Origin: Candidatus Latescibacterota bacterium
GTDB lineage: Bacteria; Latescibacterota; UBA2968; UBA8231
DNA: 9,738 bases
NCBI GenBank assembly: GCA_003529325.1
Contig: DPVW01000499.1
Span: 1-9,738, forward strand
Direction: 5' to 3'
The notes under the pieces are model-generated. The model was given only the letters and a program-made list of their open reading frames with translations. It was not told the origin of the DNA and did not search any database. Shown in pieces: positions 1 through 7,567 of this stretch (position 1 is its first letter; every line of letters begins with the position of its first letter). The position numbers and the translations under genes are program-made.

Positions 1-60
1 ACCACCGAACTGATTGCACTCGGTAAGGATGGATCCAATGGCGACACGCGGCGACTTCAT
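1..60 (-). CDS. MlrC-family (peptidase M81) protein, N-terminal fragment at window edge
   Basis: Only the first 20 codons lie in the window, from an ATG at 60-58 to the left edge. The peptide MKSPRVAIGSILTECNQFGG matches the N-terminal strand of MlrC-type proteins, which begin with a short hydrophobic beta strand followed by G-x-I-x-(T/H)-E-(T/C)-N-x-F. The family contains zinc metalloenzymes named after a microcystin-degradation protein. In sugar-catabolic loci of uncultured bacteria its members occur often, with unknown substrates, so the microcystin label should not be taken as function. No in-frame start is seen for at least 30 bases upstream, which fixes the start. The ribosome binding site is weak. 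The gene is downstream of the two UxuA-like genes on the same strand and probably shares their transcript. The family call rests on a short peptide. Confidence 0.7.
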   Translation of the reverse strand, partial: MKSPRVAIGSILTECNQFGG

Positions 61-79
61 GTTGGGGTCAAGTTGCGAA

Positions 80-122
80 TCACGATTCCTGTAAGCCCTC
101 AAGGATACCCTTGCTGTGGCCG
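80..122 (-). pseudogene. Relic of the 3' end of a third UxuA-like gene (C-terminal tail only)
   Basis: Read on the minus strand and ending in TGA at 82-80, this stretch encodes GHSKGILEGLQES-stop. The intact UxuA-like gene next door ends in GHSRGILEGLQQS-stop. Positions 80-122 and 166-208 match at 37 of 43 bases by hand alignment. The six differences give three synonymous codons plus K/R (two bases) and E/Q changes, the pattern expected from two protein-coding copies that diverged under selection. Upstream of this tail (123-165) the similarity disappears, and the frame closes at a TAG at 202-200 inside the neighbouring gene. I read it as what remains after most of a tandem paralog was deleted. 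A partial duplication of the neighbour's 3' end is the alternative, but the synonymous bias argues against a recent one. Confidence 0.65.
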
Positions 123-165
123 CGGCCTGGGTACATCACTTTGTCTACGAGAGTCCTGTAGATGG

Positions 166-1152
166 TCACGATTGCTGTAGGCCCTCGAGGATACCTCTGC
201 TATGGCCGACACAGAACGCGATGTAGGCTTTGCCGGCGTCATCCCCCACGAGCTTCATGATGTGGTCATAGTCGATAGCGCGTTCGTAGCCGACGTCACG
301 TAAGGCTCGGGCGACGGCGAACATGGACAGATCACCTTCGTCTGGAGCCCGCTCCTCGTACCAGCCGTCCACCGGAATGCGACCATGCACGTTGCGGAAG
401 TGGACATGGAAGATCCGCCCCTGGGCGCCGAACCGCTGGATACCGGCAAAGACATCCTGACCTGACTCGTAGCGTGTGCCGACACAGTACGTCATGCCCA
501 TATTCGGCGAGTCGACCTCACGAAAGAGGCGGTCGAAGCTGTCGAAATCGTAGAGGATCTGCGCTGCTCCGTAGAGCGCAGGTACAGGCGGATCATTCCC
601 ATGCATGGCGAGCAGGACGCCGCCACTTTCGGCGATAGGAAGGATCGTCTGAAAGATCTTCACCGTGCGTTCCCAGAGTTCCTCATGGGTAGGTGAGCCA
701 GCCGGTGCAGGGCGCTGCTCAAGTGCCTCGCTCAGATCCGAGTGCAGATGCCGATACCCCCCTCGTCCCTCAACCCAGCTATGCGAGGATTCGGGGAAGT
801 GGCCGAAACTCGCCGCTTGAAAGCATTGTACACCGAGCACGGGCAGATCGAAGTCCGCACACATCTGGGCATTGTGCGCCAGATTATCGAGTTCTTGTTC
901 GGAGCCGGTCTGTCCCAGAAATGTGCAGTGTGTGGCGTCCCCGGTGCTATTGATGCGCTCGATGCGCAGATCGGCCTCGGCGAGCAGGCCGATGGCCCGC
1001 TCCAATCCCTCACGGCTCAACCGCCCCGTTTTGGCATACCCCGGGATCAGCGACATCGTGATATCGACGACATCGACGCCGACCTGTTTGAGAAATCGCA
1101 GGTCGTCGGGACGTTCCAACCATTCGGGAGAGATCCTTGTCCCAACAAGCAT
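166..1152 (-). CDS. UxuA-like mannonate dehydratase family protein (TIM barrel), paralog B
   Basis: A 328-residue protein of the mannonate dehydratase (UxuA)/xylose-isomerase-like TIM-barrel superfamily. UxuA removes water from D-mannonate to give 2-keto-3-deoxygluconate in uronate breakdown. Candidate metal ligands fall in family order: His184 in AMHGNDPPVP, Cys223 in TYCVGT, His251 in FHVHFRNV and Asp296 in DYDH. The usual HPDDPP motif is altered to HGNDPP, and the loop after HFRNV differs from that of the upstream paralog, so the substrate may be another sugar acid. The ATG at 1152-1150 overlaps the upstream stop (TGATG), with GAAGG seven bases before it, so translation is probably coupled. 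Length is somewhat below E. coli UxuA (about 390 residues) and normal for the short members of the family. Family confidence is high; the exact reaction is not settled. Confidence 0.85.
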   Translation of the reverse strand: MLVGTRISPEWLERPDDLRFLKQVGVDVVDITMSLIPGYAKTGRLSREGLERAIGLLAEADLRIERINSTGDATHCTFLGQTGSEQELDNLAHNAQMCADFDLPVLGVQCFQAASFGHFPESSHSWVEGRGGYRHLHSDLSEALEQRPAPAGSPTHEELWERTVKIFQTILPIAESGGVLLAMHGNDPPVPALYGAAQILYDFDSFDRLFREVDSPNMGMTYCVGTRYESGQDVFAGIQRFGAQGRIFHVHFRNVHGRIPVDGWYEERAPDEGDLSMFAVARALRDVGYERAIDYDHIMKLVGDDAGKAYIAFCVGHSRGILEGLQQS

Positions 1153-2141
1153 CAGGCGGCCTTCAGATCGAGTTTGTCTGCTACCTGGATCAAGGCCTGC
1201 ATGAAGCCGACGCAGTGAGCTCGCCCGCGGTGATGCCAGGGGGAGTCGCCGACGGTGGCTGGCACGTGGTCAGGAATCATGAATCCATCAAACCCGAGTT
1301 CGTGTAATCGTTGCACGACGGCGAAGGTATCGACCTGACCATCATCGATGAAACACTCGTGAAAGCGGTCCGCCGTCCCTTTGACATCACGAAAGTGGAT
1401 GTAGATGATCTTGCCATGGGGGACGAAATAATCGAACCCTTTCATCACATTCTCATGACCGCCCATCTCCGACCAACAGCCCATGCAGAAGTCGAGCCCG
1501 TGGTTGGGCGAGTCGTACTTGTCCAGGGCTCGTCGGAACCCTTCGAAATTGCCGAAGATGCGAGCGACGCCGCCCAACATGGGCACCGGTGGGTCGTCGG
1601 GATGTAATGCGAGACGGACGCCAGCCTGTTCGGCAACGGGCAAGATACGATCGAGATACCAGCAGTAGTTGTCCCACATCTGCTCCGCAGCATACTCGCG
1701 GTCAAATGACAGAGGCGCGTCTCCATGCTCGGCTTCATGAAAACGAGTCGCCTTGGCGCCACCACGCAACACCTCGGGCTCCGGGGTCCGCCACACGGAG
1801 GCAGGGATCCAGTGATACCCGAGAATGGGGATACCGACTTGCCCCATATTGCGCACGGTGGTCACCATATTTTCGAGCTGTCGCTCGCGACCATCCCGGC
1901 CAAGCATGATGTCGAGATAGAACGGGATGGGCACATTTTCCAGCGCCATCAGCCGCAATTCGTACTCTTCGGCCTTTGCCTTGAGGGCCGCCAGATCGTC
2001 GACTTGCCAGAAGCCGGTGTCGCTGGGCAGATTCGGCGTGTTCATGAGGAAATCGTCACAGCCGAGTTGTTTGATGAACTGGCACATGTCGTCGGTGAGT
2101 TCGTTGAACTGACCGAGACCGACGCGCATTGACAGGGACAT
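1152..2141 (-). CDS. UxuA-like mannonate dehydratase family protein (TIM barrel), paralog A
   Basis: A 329-residue UxuA-like dehydratase, closer to canonical UxuA than its downstream neighbour. Candidate metal ligands are His180 in HPDDPPVP, Cys219 in LDFCMG, His249 in IYIHFRDV and Asp291 in IPDHVP, and the F-H-E-x-x-x-D-D-G loop (260-268) resembles UxuA's conserved segment after HFR. The likely role is dehydration of D-mannonate or a related aldonic acid to a 2-keto-3-deoxy acid in the cytoplasm. The open frame extends upstream to 2237, but the extra 32 residues are unlike the family and would overlap hemF. The ATG at 2141-2139 has GGAG eight bases upstream and starts the protein at MSLSMRVGLG, so I chose it. 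It is the first gene of a minus-strand operon and is separated from divergent hemF by about 85 bases. Confidence 0.87.
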   Translation of the reverse strand: MSLSMRVGLGQFNELTDDMCQFIKQLGCDDFLMNTPNLPSDTGFWQVDDLAALKAKAEEYELRLMALENVPIPFYLDIMLGRDGRERQLENMVTTVRNMGQVGIPILGYHWIPASVWRTPEPEVLRGGAKATRFHEAEHGDAPLSFDREYAAEQMWDNYCWYLDRILPVAEQAGVRLALHPDDPPVPMLGGVARIFGNFEGFRRALDKYDSPNHGLDFCMGCWSEMGGHENVMKGFDYFVPHGKIIYIHFRDVKGTADRFHECFIDDGQVDTFAVVQRLHELGFDGFMIPDHVPATVGDSPWHHRGRAHCVGFMQALIQVADKLDLKAA

Positions 2142-2227
2142 GATTGACACTCCAGATCGAGTCGGGCAGGTTTCGCGGGGACACAATCTCCCGAAACCAA
2201 ACCTGAGGGTCAAGCAAGAGGCTGATG
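2142..2227. promoter_or_regulatory. Divergent intergenic region with imperfect inverted repeat
   Basis: This spacer separates the divergent UxuA-like operon and the hemF operon, so both promoters, or a shared control region, should lie here. At 2169-2198 the sequence GGTTTCGCGGGG is followed by ACACAATCT and then CCCGAAACC. The outer six bases of each arm pair exactly, and the inner GGG/CCC pairs if two bases are bulged. Such a palindrome could be an operator or an RNA hairpin. No convincing -35/-10 pair is visible on either strand; CACAAT at 2182-2187 is only a weak -10 candidate for hemF. The ribosome binding sites are clear: AAGAGG at 2216-2221 for hemF and GGAG (minus strand) for the UxuA-like gene. 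Confidence 0.4.
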
Positions 2228-3160
2228 ATGACAGCACCTGACGTCGCCGCCATTCAATCCTATCTACGCAATCTGCAGGAGCAGATCTGTACCGACATCG
2301 AGACCCAGGAAGGGGAAGGGGGCACCCTCTTTCGCGAAGATGTCTGGCAGCGGCCTGAGGGGGGTGGCGGTCGTTCCCGGGTACTGGAGGCCGGGGAGGT
2401 GATCGAAAAAGGGGGTGTCAATTTCTCCCATGTGCTGGGTGACCGTCTACCACCTTCGGCATTGGTTCGGCGCCCGGAACTGGAGGGACGCAGCTTCGAG
2501 GCGATGGGTGTCTCCGTCATCTTTCACCCACACAATCCATACGCGCCAACAACACATATGAACGTGCGATTCTTCATCGCCCACGATCCGCAGGGCGAGT
2601 CAGCGCCCGTGTGGTGGTTTGGCGGGGGCTTTGATCTGACGCCGTATTATGGCTTCGAGGCGGATGCCGTGCACTGGCACAGGACGGCGAAGGCCGCCTG
2701 CGATCCCTTCGGGGCACAGCTATACGGGAGCTGCAAGAAGAGCTGTGACGAGTATTTCTATCTCAAGCACCGGGAGGAGCCTCGTGGCATTGGCGGGCTC
2801 TTCTTCGACGACCACGACGCTGGCGGTTTCGACGCGGCCTTCGCCTTCACACGCAGCGTCGGTGACCACTACATGCGGGCCTATAGTCCCATCCTGGAGG
2901 CTCGCAAGGACATACCTTTCGGTGAACGGGAGCGCGATTTTCAGCTCTATCGGCGGGGCCGTTATGTCGAGTTCAATCTGGTGTACGATCGAGGCACACT
3001 CTTCGGACTGCAGTCCAAGGGACGCACAGAGTCGATCCTCGTGTCGATGCCGCCGCAGGTGCGTTGGCGTTATGACTGGCAGCCGGAACCGGACAGCGCC
3101 GAGGCCAAGCTCTATACAGACTTTCTCCGTCCCCGGGACTGGGCGGCAGAGGTGTCATGA
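2228..3160 (+). CDS. hemF: Oxygen-dependent coproporphyrinogen III oxidase
   Basis: HemF oxidatively decarboxylates two propionates of coproporphyrinogen III to vinyl groups, giving protoporphyrinogen IX, and uses O2. At about 310 residues it is full length. Family signatures are unmistakable: the segment [15 protein letters not shown] at about 98-112, [10 protein letters not shown] at 132-141, FFDDHDAGG at 192-200, [24 protein letters not shown] around 239-257, and [12 protein letters not shown] near the C-terminus. Four conserved histidines are spaced 10, 39 and 31 residues apart, close to E. coli HemF. Two ATGs sit in tandem at 2225 and 2228; AAGAGG ends six bases before the second and three before the first, so 2228 is preferred. 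The stop overlaps the next gene's ATG (ATGA). Its presence implies aerobic heme synthesis. No other heme gene is visible nearby, which is unusual for the context. Confidence 0.97.
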   Translation: MTAPDVAAIQSYLRNLQEQICTDIETQEGEGGTLFREDVWQRPEGGGGRSRVLEAGEVIEKGGVNFSHVLGDRLPPSALVRRPELEGRSFEAMGVSVIFHPHNPYAPTTHMNVRFFIAHDPQGESAPVWWFGGGFDLTPYYGFEADAVHWHRTAKAACDPFGAQLYGSCKKSCDEYFYLKHREEPRGIGGLFFDDHDAGGFDAAFAFTRSVGDHYMRAYSPILEARKDIPFGERERDFQLYRRGRYVEFNLVYDRGTLFGLQSKGRTESILVSMPPQVRWRYDWQPEPDSAEAKLYTDFLRPRDWAAEVS

Positions 3161-3558
3161 TCGATTCTGCCGGTATCCACGCCGAGGCCCACGTAACGGT
3201 CTATGGGGACCCCGACTATTACTGTGGACCCGGTCCTGCCGTCGTCTGTGACCCCGACGGCGGGCGTCTCACCGTCGCCTTCCGTCGGGTGCCATCGTGG
3301 CTCAGCGAAGGCCTTTCCGGCCATTGGCATCCATCGACGGAACTCTGTCTCACCCACTCCGACGATGACGGTGCCACGTGGACGTCGCCACAGGTTTATC
3401 TGGCGGGCGGCCAATGTCCGAATCTGCGCCGGCTCGCCGATGGTACCCTCATCCACCACACGCATCGTTTCGAACTCGTCAACGAGGCGATCTTCGAGAC
3501 GATCCGCAGCTTGCGACTCTACGACGAAGAAACGGCACTACACGATCGCGCGGAGTGA
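3157..3558 (+). CDS. Sialidase-like (BNR/Asp-box) protein, N-terminal part only; probable truncated gene
   Basis: A 133-residue product resembling the N-terminal third of exo-alpha-sialidase-like beta-propeller proteins, which are usually 350-400 residues. Visible features are a first strand pattern [21 protein letters not shown] (broken here for length: [10 protein letters not shown] then [11 protein letters not shown]), one Asp-box with SDDDGATW at 68-75, and a second blade strand, [11 protein letters not shown] at about 89-99. One Asp-box and two to three strands cannot form a six-bladed propeller, so the protein is unlikely to be active alone. There is no signal peptide. The ATG overlaps the hemF stop by four bases, with AGAGG upstream, and the heparinase-like gene starts two bases after its TGA. 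The tail after residue 110 is not recognisable, so a deletion or frameshift may lie near 3480. It could still be expressed as a small protein. Confidence 0.6.
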   Translation: MIDSAGIHAEAHVTVYGDPDYYCGPGPAVVCDPDGGRLTVAFRRVPSWLSEGLSGHWHPSTELCLTHSDDDGATWTSPQVYLAGGQCPNLRRLADGTLIHHTHRFELVNEAIFETIRSLRLYDEETALHDRAE

Positions 3559-3560
3559 GA

Positions 3561-5495
3561 ATGACGGACCTCCATCCACACATCCTGATCACCACCGATG
3601 AAACATCTCGTCTGCCGACAGTCAGTTCCCTGAGTGCCGCCGTCGGGCGGCCCGGTGCTCGTCAGCGGCTGTGGCAGCTCGTCCAGGCAGCGGCCGATGC
3701 CGGACTGCAGGCGCCACCCATTACCTCTTTCGACTCCCTGCCCGGCCGCTCCACCGAGGACGTGCGCCGTGGCAACCGCGACTACCGCATCGTCGACGCG
3801 GCGGGTCAACGTGTCACTCAGGCGGCCCTGGCCGCGCTGTTGACACAGGATCGGCGCTACGTCGATTCGGCATTGAGACAGATGGAATGCCTCTTTGATC
3901 ACAACAAATGGGCGGAGTGGCAGGATATCTTCCATCGCGAACATTTCGACCTGGATGCCGATCTGCGTACCGGGCAACTGGCACGAGACCTGGCGCTGGC
4001 CTGGGATTGGATGCAGCCAATGCTGACGGCGGCGGAGCGGCAGAGCGTTGTCGATGGCATTGACCGCTGTGGCATCCAACCCTACCTGCGCGCCGTCGAC
4101 GCCGGCGCCTGGTGGCTGCAACGGATGAACAACTGGACCACTGTCATCGTCGGCGGGCTCGGCATCTGTGGCATGGCACTTGCCGCCGCCCACCCGCAAT
4201 CGACGGCCCTCGTCGACATGTCCCGCCCCATAATGTTAGCCTACCTCGAGCACTACGGACCCGAGGGAGAGTTCAACGAGAATCCTGCCTACGCCATCTC
4301 CTCCTTTCTGCCCGTGCTGTACTTTTCCGCCCTGCGCTGCCATGACGGCGAGCATGAAATTCCAGCACCGATCATCGCCCTGCGGCAGCATGCCTACTGG
4401 TGTCTCTACGCCACCGCACCCCCGGGCCATCTGGTCTCCTTCGGCGATGGTGGCCCCGAGTATCCGGCGCTGACGAGTTTTGTCCCCGCTGTGGCGTCGG
4501 CGACTCAGGACTCAGTACTGCATTGGTTCTATCTGCAGCACTTCGAGCCGCCGCGATTTCCCGTATGGGAGTTGTTATGGCTGGATGACGCCCTGGTGCC
4601 GGTGGCGCCCACGCCAGCATCGTTGCCCCTTGGCAGAGCGTACGAGGCCCATTCAGGGTTGATCAGCAGTCGCACGAGCTGGGACCCCGACCGCACCGAG
4701 TGTGTCGTGTTCGGCAAAGCGGGTCATGGCGGCATCAATCACACACACCCCGATGGCGGACAGATCGAAATCCACGGGTATGGTCGGCGGCTGATCGTCG
4801 ATCTCGGTTCCGTCCCCTACCCAGCTGACAATCAGCGTCGCTACTATCACTTCAGTAGCGACGGGCACAACCAGCTCACCTTTGCTGGCCGGGCGCAACT
4901 CTGGGACCAGGAGCCAAACCATCAGGCGAAGCGCACGGCTGGTGAATTCGACGGTGATCGCGGTGGCTGGTGGCGGATCGATCTCACCTCATTGCACGAG
5001 GGTGCGGAATCGGTGACCCGGACCGTCGTGCACCTGCACCCCGGTATCGTGGTGGTCGTTGACGCCGCCAGCCTTCGTCGCGCCGAGACCTGCCGTCTGC
5101 GCTGGCACCCGGCGACGGATCCCGTGCCCTCGGCAATCCCTGGCCTCTTCACGGTTATCAACGGCGACGCCCGCATCGACGCCTCTGTCGCCGCCGCCGA
5201 TGGCACGGCGCTGGCGTTGCACGCCGGCCGACACCAGTATCAGCCGCCCTTCGACCAGGACCGCATGAACAATCCCCTGCCACAGCGCCGGGAGCCCTAC
5301 CTCGACGCCAGTCTCGAGGCTGACCGTGTCTGCTTCGTCAGTCTGTTCGCCGTGTCGTCAAGCACCGACCCGGGTCGCCCCTGGCAGCGTGATGACGACT
5401 GCTGGCGGCGGGGTGATGTATCGGTGTTGCTCGACGACTCGATGCTCCAGGTCGTCGGGCCCACCTCCCGGTGGGATGTTCCGTCCGACGGTTAA
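3561..5495 (+). CDS. Heparinase II/III-like polysaccharide lyase family protein
   Basis: A 644-residue protein with the two-part layout of heparinase II/III-like lyases. Residues about 90-330 form an alpha-helical (alpha/alpha toroid) domain with NNW at 190-192 and the tyrosine motif YGPEGEFNENPAY, where Tyr244 is the likely catalytic residue. From about 355 a beta-sandwich domain carries HTHPDGGQ (394-401), YGRRLIVDLG and HNQLTF (436-441). Such enzymes cleave uronate-containing polysaccharides or oligosaccharides by beta-elimination. No signal peptide or lipobox is visible, so it probably acts in the cytoplasm on imported oligosaccharides; the true substrate (glycosaminoglycan, alginate or other) cannot be told. 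The frame opens at 3378, but the ATG at 3561 has CGGAG five bases upstream and follows the previous stop by two bases, so it is the chosen start. It is the last gene of the plus-strand group and convergent with the symporter gene. Confidence 0.82.
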   Translation: MTDLHPHILITTDETSRLPTVSSLSAAVGRPGARQRLWQLVQAAADAGLQAPPITSFDSLPGRSTEDVRRGNRDYRIVDAAGQRVTQAALAALLTQDRRYVDSALRQMECLFDHNKWAEWQDIFHREHFDLDADLRTGQLARDLALAWDWMQPMLTAAERQSVVDGIDRCGIQPYLRAVDAGAWWLQRMNNWTTVIVGGLGICGMALAAAHPQSTALVDMSRPIMLAYLEHYGPEGEFNENPAYAISSFLPVLYFSALRCHDGEHEIPAPIIALRQHAYWCLYATAPPGHLVSFGDGGPEYPALTSFVPAVASATQDSVLHWFYLQHFEPPRFPVWELLWLDDALVPVAPTPASLPLGRAYEAHSGLISSRTSWDPDRTECVVFGKAGHGGINHTHPDGGQIEIHGYGRRLIVDLGSVPYPADNQRRYYHFSSDGHNQLTFAGRAQLWDQEPNHQAKRTAGEFDGDRGGWWRIDLTSLHEGAESVTRTVVHLHPGIVVVVDAASLRRAETCRLRWHPATDPVPSAIPGLFTVINGDARIDASVAAADGTALALHAGRHQYQPPFDQDRMNNPLPQRREPYLDASLEADRVCFVSLFAVSSSTDPGRPWQRDDDCWRRGDVSVLLDDSMLQVVGPTSRWDVPSDG

Positions 5496-5537
5496 GAAAC
5501 AAAGACGGGCGCCGACCCTGCTGCGATCGACGCCCGT
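5494..5537 (-). terminator. Intrinsic terminator of the symporter operon
   Basis: On the minus strand, 22 bases after the symporter stop, positions 5537-5505 form a hairpin: ACGGGCGTCGA pairs with TCGGCGCCCGT across an 11-base loop, eleven pairs with one mismatch. It is followed by CTTTGTTTCTTAA (5504-5492), a U-rich tract. The plus-strand side lacks a U tract, although the same stem would form just after the heparinase-like gene's stop, so termination in that direction is less certain. Confidence 0.75.
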
Positions 5538-5559
5538 GGTGGGTGGTGTTGGGTGGCCG

Positions 5560-7548
5560 CTAGCTGCCCTGATCTGCCGCCGTCACGTCATAGTCGTGAT
5601 CGCGTACCGTGCCATCATCGGAGAAGTCGCGTTTGGCTTCGCGCAAGTCATGGAACAGACGGGCAAGATCCCGCATCCCCCCGATGGAGAGCCACACCAT
5701 CACCCCTAGCGTGAGGACGATGAAGAACACGGTGTTCACCCAGTAGTGATACGTCGTCCAGCCCTCGATACTGATACCGATGGTGAAGGCGGCAATCGTC
5801 ATGCCCAGCCACAGAGCAAACAGCCCCAGCGATTTCACGACGGTGAAACCATAGATGAGTTTGTCGCCGCGCGAGAAGTCGGCGTTGACACCCAACGCCG
5901 AGCGCCAACTCCAGCCTTCTTTGACCGTATGACCACCCGTGGCGGCGTGGTCTGAGGCGACGGCATACTCTCCGCGATGCAACATCTTGTCGACATTGAA
6001 AACGCGCTTCTCGGACAGGGAGAGTAGGACATACAGCGTCCAGGCGATGCACATGGAGAAGAAATAGACTTCCTGTCCGGTGAGGAAAAAGTCCTCCCCA
6101 TACCAGTCCTCCCACCAGTGTTCGCAAATCATGCCTGCCGTAGCCAGCACCGTGCCGCTTGTGAGGCCGGCGAAGGCACCACGCGTCGTCCCCCACGTCG
6201 TATACAGGCCGCCGACGATGACGACGCCGGCCCCACCGAGCCAGAATGCTCCGGTGAGGGCGAAGAACAGTAGAATGTCCTGCGTCTGACGGTAGAAGGA
6301 ACTGAAGAGGAAGATGAACGCGGCGACACCGAAGATGGAAAATCGCAGCAAGCGTAAGTGTTGCTTGGTATCGATTTCCTTGCCCCGCAATGGCAGGTAG
6401 ACGTCCTGCACGAAGATGCTCCCCCACGAGTGCAGATAGGTGTCGTGGGTGGAGATGAAAGCGGCAAACATGACGGCTGCAAAGGCCCCCATGAGACCCA
6501 CAGGCATCCACAAGGTCATGGTGATGGGGGTGATCATCTGATCTCGCACCTGCTCGTCGGCTATGGTTGCCAACTGTGCATTGACCTGCGACGCCCAGTC
6601 CGTGTAGTCGGGATGGTGCATGATCAGATAGGCGACCAATGGCAGCAGGGTCAGCGCCCACAGCAAGGTGAAGCCACGGAACTGGCCCAGAACCCCTGCC
6701 ATCTTCTGTTCGTGCGGCGTCCTGGCCGACACCTGGTAGGCCTGTGAACCTTGCCAGGCGTTGCGGTTGATGACGAGGGCGAAAAGGCCGATGAGGAAAT
6801 ACCAGACGTTAAAGCCTTCGACGTTGGCCGTATCGAATGGATCCAGCAGCGACTTGCCTGCTTCGGCGATCTTCAAGCCATCAAAAATATGGTCCAGCGG
6901 AAATTTGACGAGGATGAGGATAAGGATCGCTGCGAGCACGATGTTGACGAAGAAGGACTGGAAAAAGTCGGTCACCAACACCGCGATCTGACCACCGGAG
7001 AAGGTGAAGTAGAGGGACAGGCCCAATAGCACGATGAGCAGCGTATGGTAGGTGGGCACTGTCAGTCCGAGCAGACTGTAATAGTTGGGTAATCCCGTGT
7101 AATGGATGAAGAAGTTGGCGCCCACCGCGGGAAAGATGCCGAAGTTGATGATGCCGGAAATCCAGCAGATCGTCGCCGCATAGGAGCGGAACTTCCGGCC
7201 GTAACGGACCTCAAAAAACTGGCCCAGCGTCATGGCCCGGGTCTCGCGGTAACGATAGACGACCCATCCGGTGAGCATGACGAGAAGCATAATGGGGGCC
7301 TGCAATTGGTCCCACCAGTTGGGTGCAAAGCCGGCTTTGTACACCATCTGGAAGCGGGCGATGATCGACACGGCACCGAGACCGGCGACGCCATCGGCCA
7401 TGGTCAGCAGATACCGGCCCGCCAGACGGTTGGCGACGAGAAAGTCACTCGTCGACTGGGTGTACTTTTTCGTTGAGTACGCCAGCACGACGAAAAACAC
7501 CGTAACGATGGCGACCACCATCCAATCGATCCAGTGCATCGTCTCCAT
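5560..7548 (-). CDS. Sodium:solute symporter (SSS family) with extended C-terminus
   Basis: A 662-residue inner-membrane transporter of the SSS family, which couples Na+ entry to uptake of sugars, sugar acids and other small solutes. Hydrophobic segments start at about residues 8, 45, 84, 125, 165, 197, 248, 292, 345, 402, 426 and 497, with further ones at about 570-592 and 602-622. Signature regions are SGGQIAVLVTDFFQSFF (184-200) and AAFISTHDTYLHSWGSIFVQD (362-382; key residues Ser366, Thr367 and Asp382), where the Na+-binding Ser/Thr is expected. About 50 hydrophilic residues (512-565) separate the core from the last two membrane segments, making it longer than the usual 500-550. The ATG at 7548 has GGGAG nine bases upstream. 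It lies 19 bases after the Gfo/Idh gene and ends at a terminator. Gene context suggests a sugar acid or uronate substrate, which is inference. Confidence 0.9.
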   Translation of the reverse strand: METMHWIDWMVVAIVTVFFVVLAYSTKKYTQSTSDFLVANRLAGRYLLTMADGVAGLGAVSIIARFQMVYKAGFAPNWWDQLQAPIMLLVMLTGWVVYRYRETRAMTLGQFFEVRYGRKFRSYAATICWISGIINFGIFPAVGANFFIHYTGLPNYYSLLGLTVPTYHTLLIVLLGLSLYFTFSGGQIAVLVTDFFQSFFVNIVLAAILILILVKFPLDHIFDGLKIAEAGKSLLDPFDTANVEGFNVWYFLIGLFALVINRNAWQGSQAYQVSARTPHEQKMAGVLGQFRGFTLLWALTLLPLVAYLIMHHPDYTDWASQVNAQLATIADEQVRDQMITPITMTLWMPVGLMGAFAAVMFAAFISTHDTYLHSWGSIFVQDVYLPLRGKEIDTKQHLRLLRFSIFGVAAFIFLFSSFYRQTQDILLFFALTGAFWLGGAGVVIVGGLYTTWGTTRGAFAGLTSGTVLATAGMICEHWWEDWYGEDFFLTGQEVYFFSMCIAWTLYVLLSLSEKRVFNVDKMLHRGEYAVASDHAATGGHTVKEGWSWRSALGVNADFSRGDKLIYGFTVVKSLGLFALWLGMTIAAFTIGISIEGWTTYHYWVNTVFFIVLTLGVMVWLSIGGMRDLARLFHDLREAKRDFSDDGTVRDHDYDVTAADQGS

Positions 7549-7567
7549 TTAAACTGTCTCCCGTCTG

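Noticed and set aside
1..60. Microcystin degradation function
   Set aside because: Only 20 residues are present, and the wider MlrC family occurs in many bacteria without any link to microcystin.
80..208. The 86-base-spaced repeat as a CRISPR or attachment site
   Set aside because: There are only two copies, both encode the same protein tail, and the differences follow codon positions.
742..1218. 158-residue plus-strand open frame
   Set aside because: It lies entirely opposite the UxuA-like genes, has no recognisable domain, and is explained by the GC-rich antisense of a real gene.
2142..2237. N-terminal extension of the UxuA-like gene to 2237
   Set aside because: The added residues are unlike the family, would overlap the hemF start, and a good ribosome binding site precedes the ATG at 2141.
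5648..6661. 337-residue minus-strand open frame overlapping the symporter in another frame
   Set aside because: The composition is rich in Arg, His and Ala with no membrane segments or motifs, while the overlapping frame is a clear SSS transporter.
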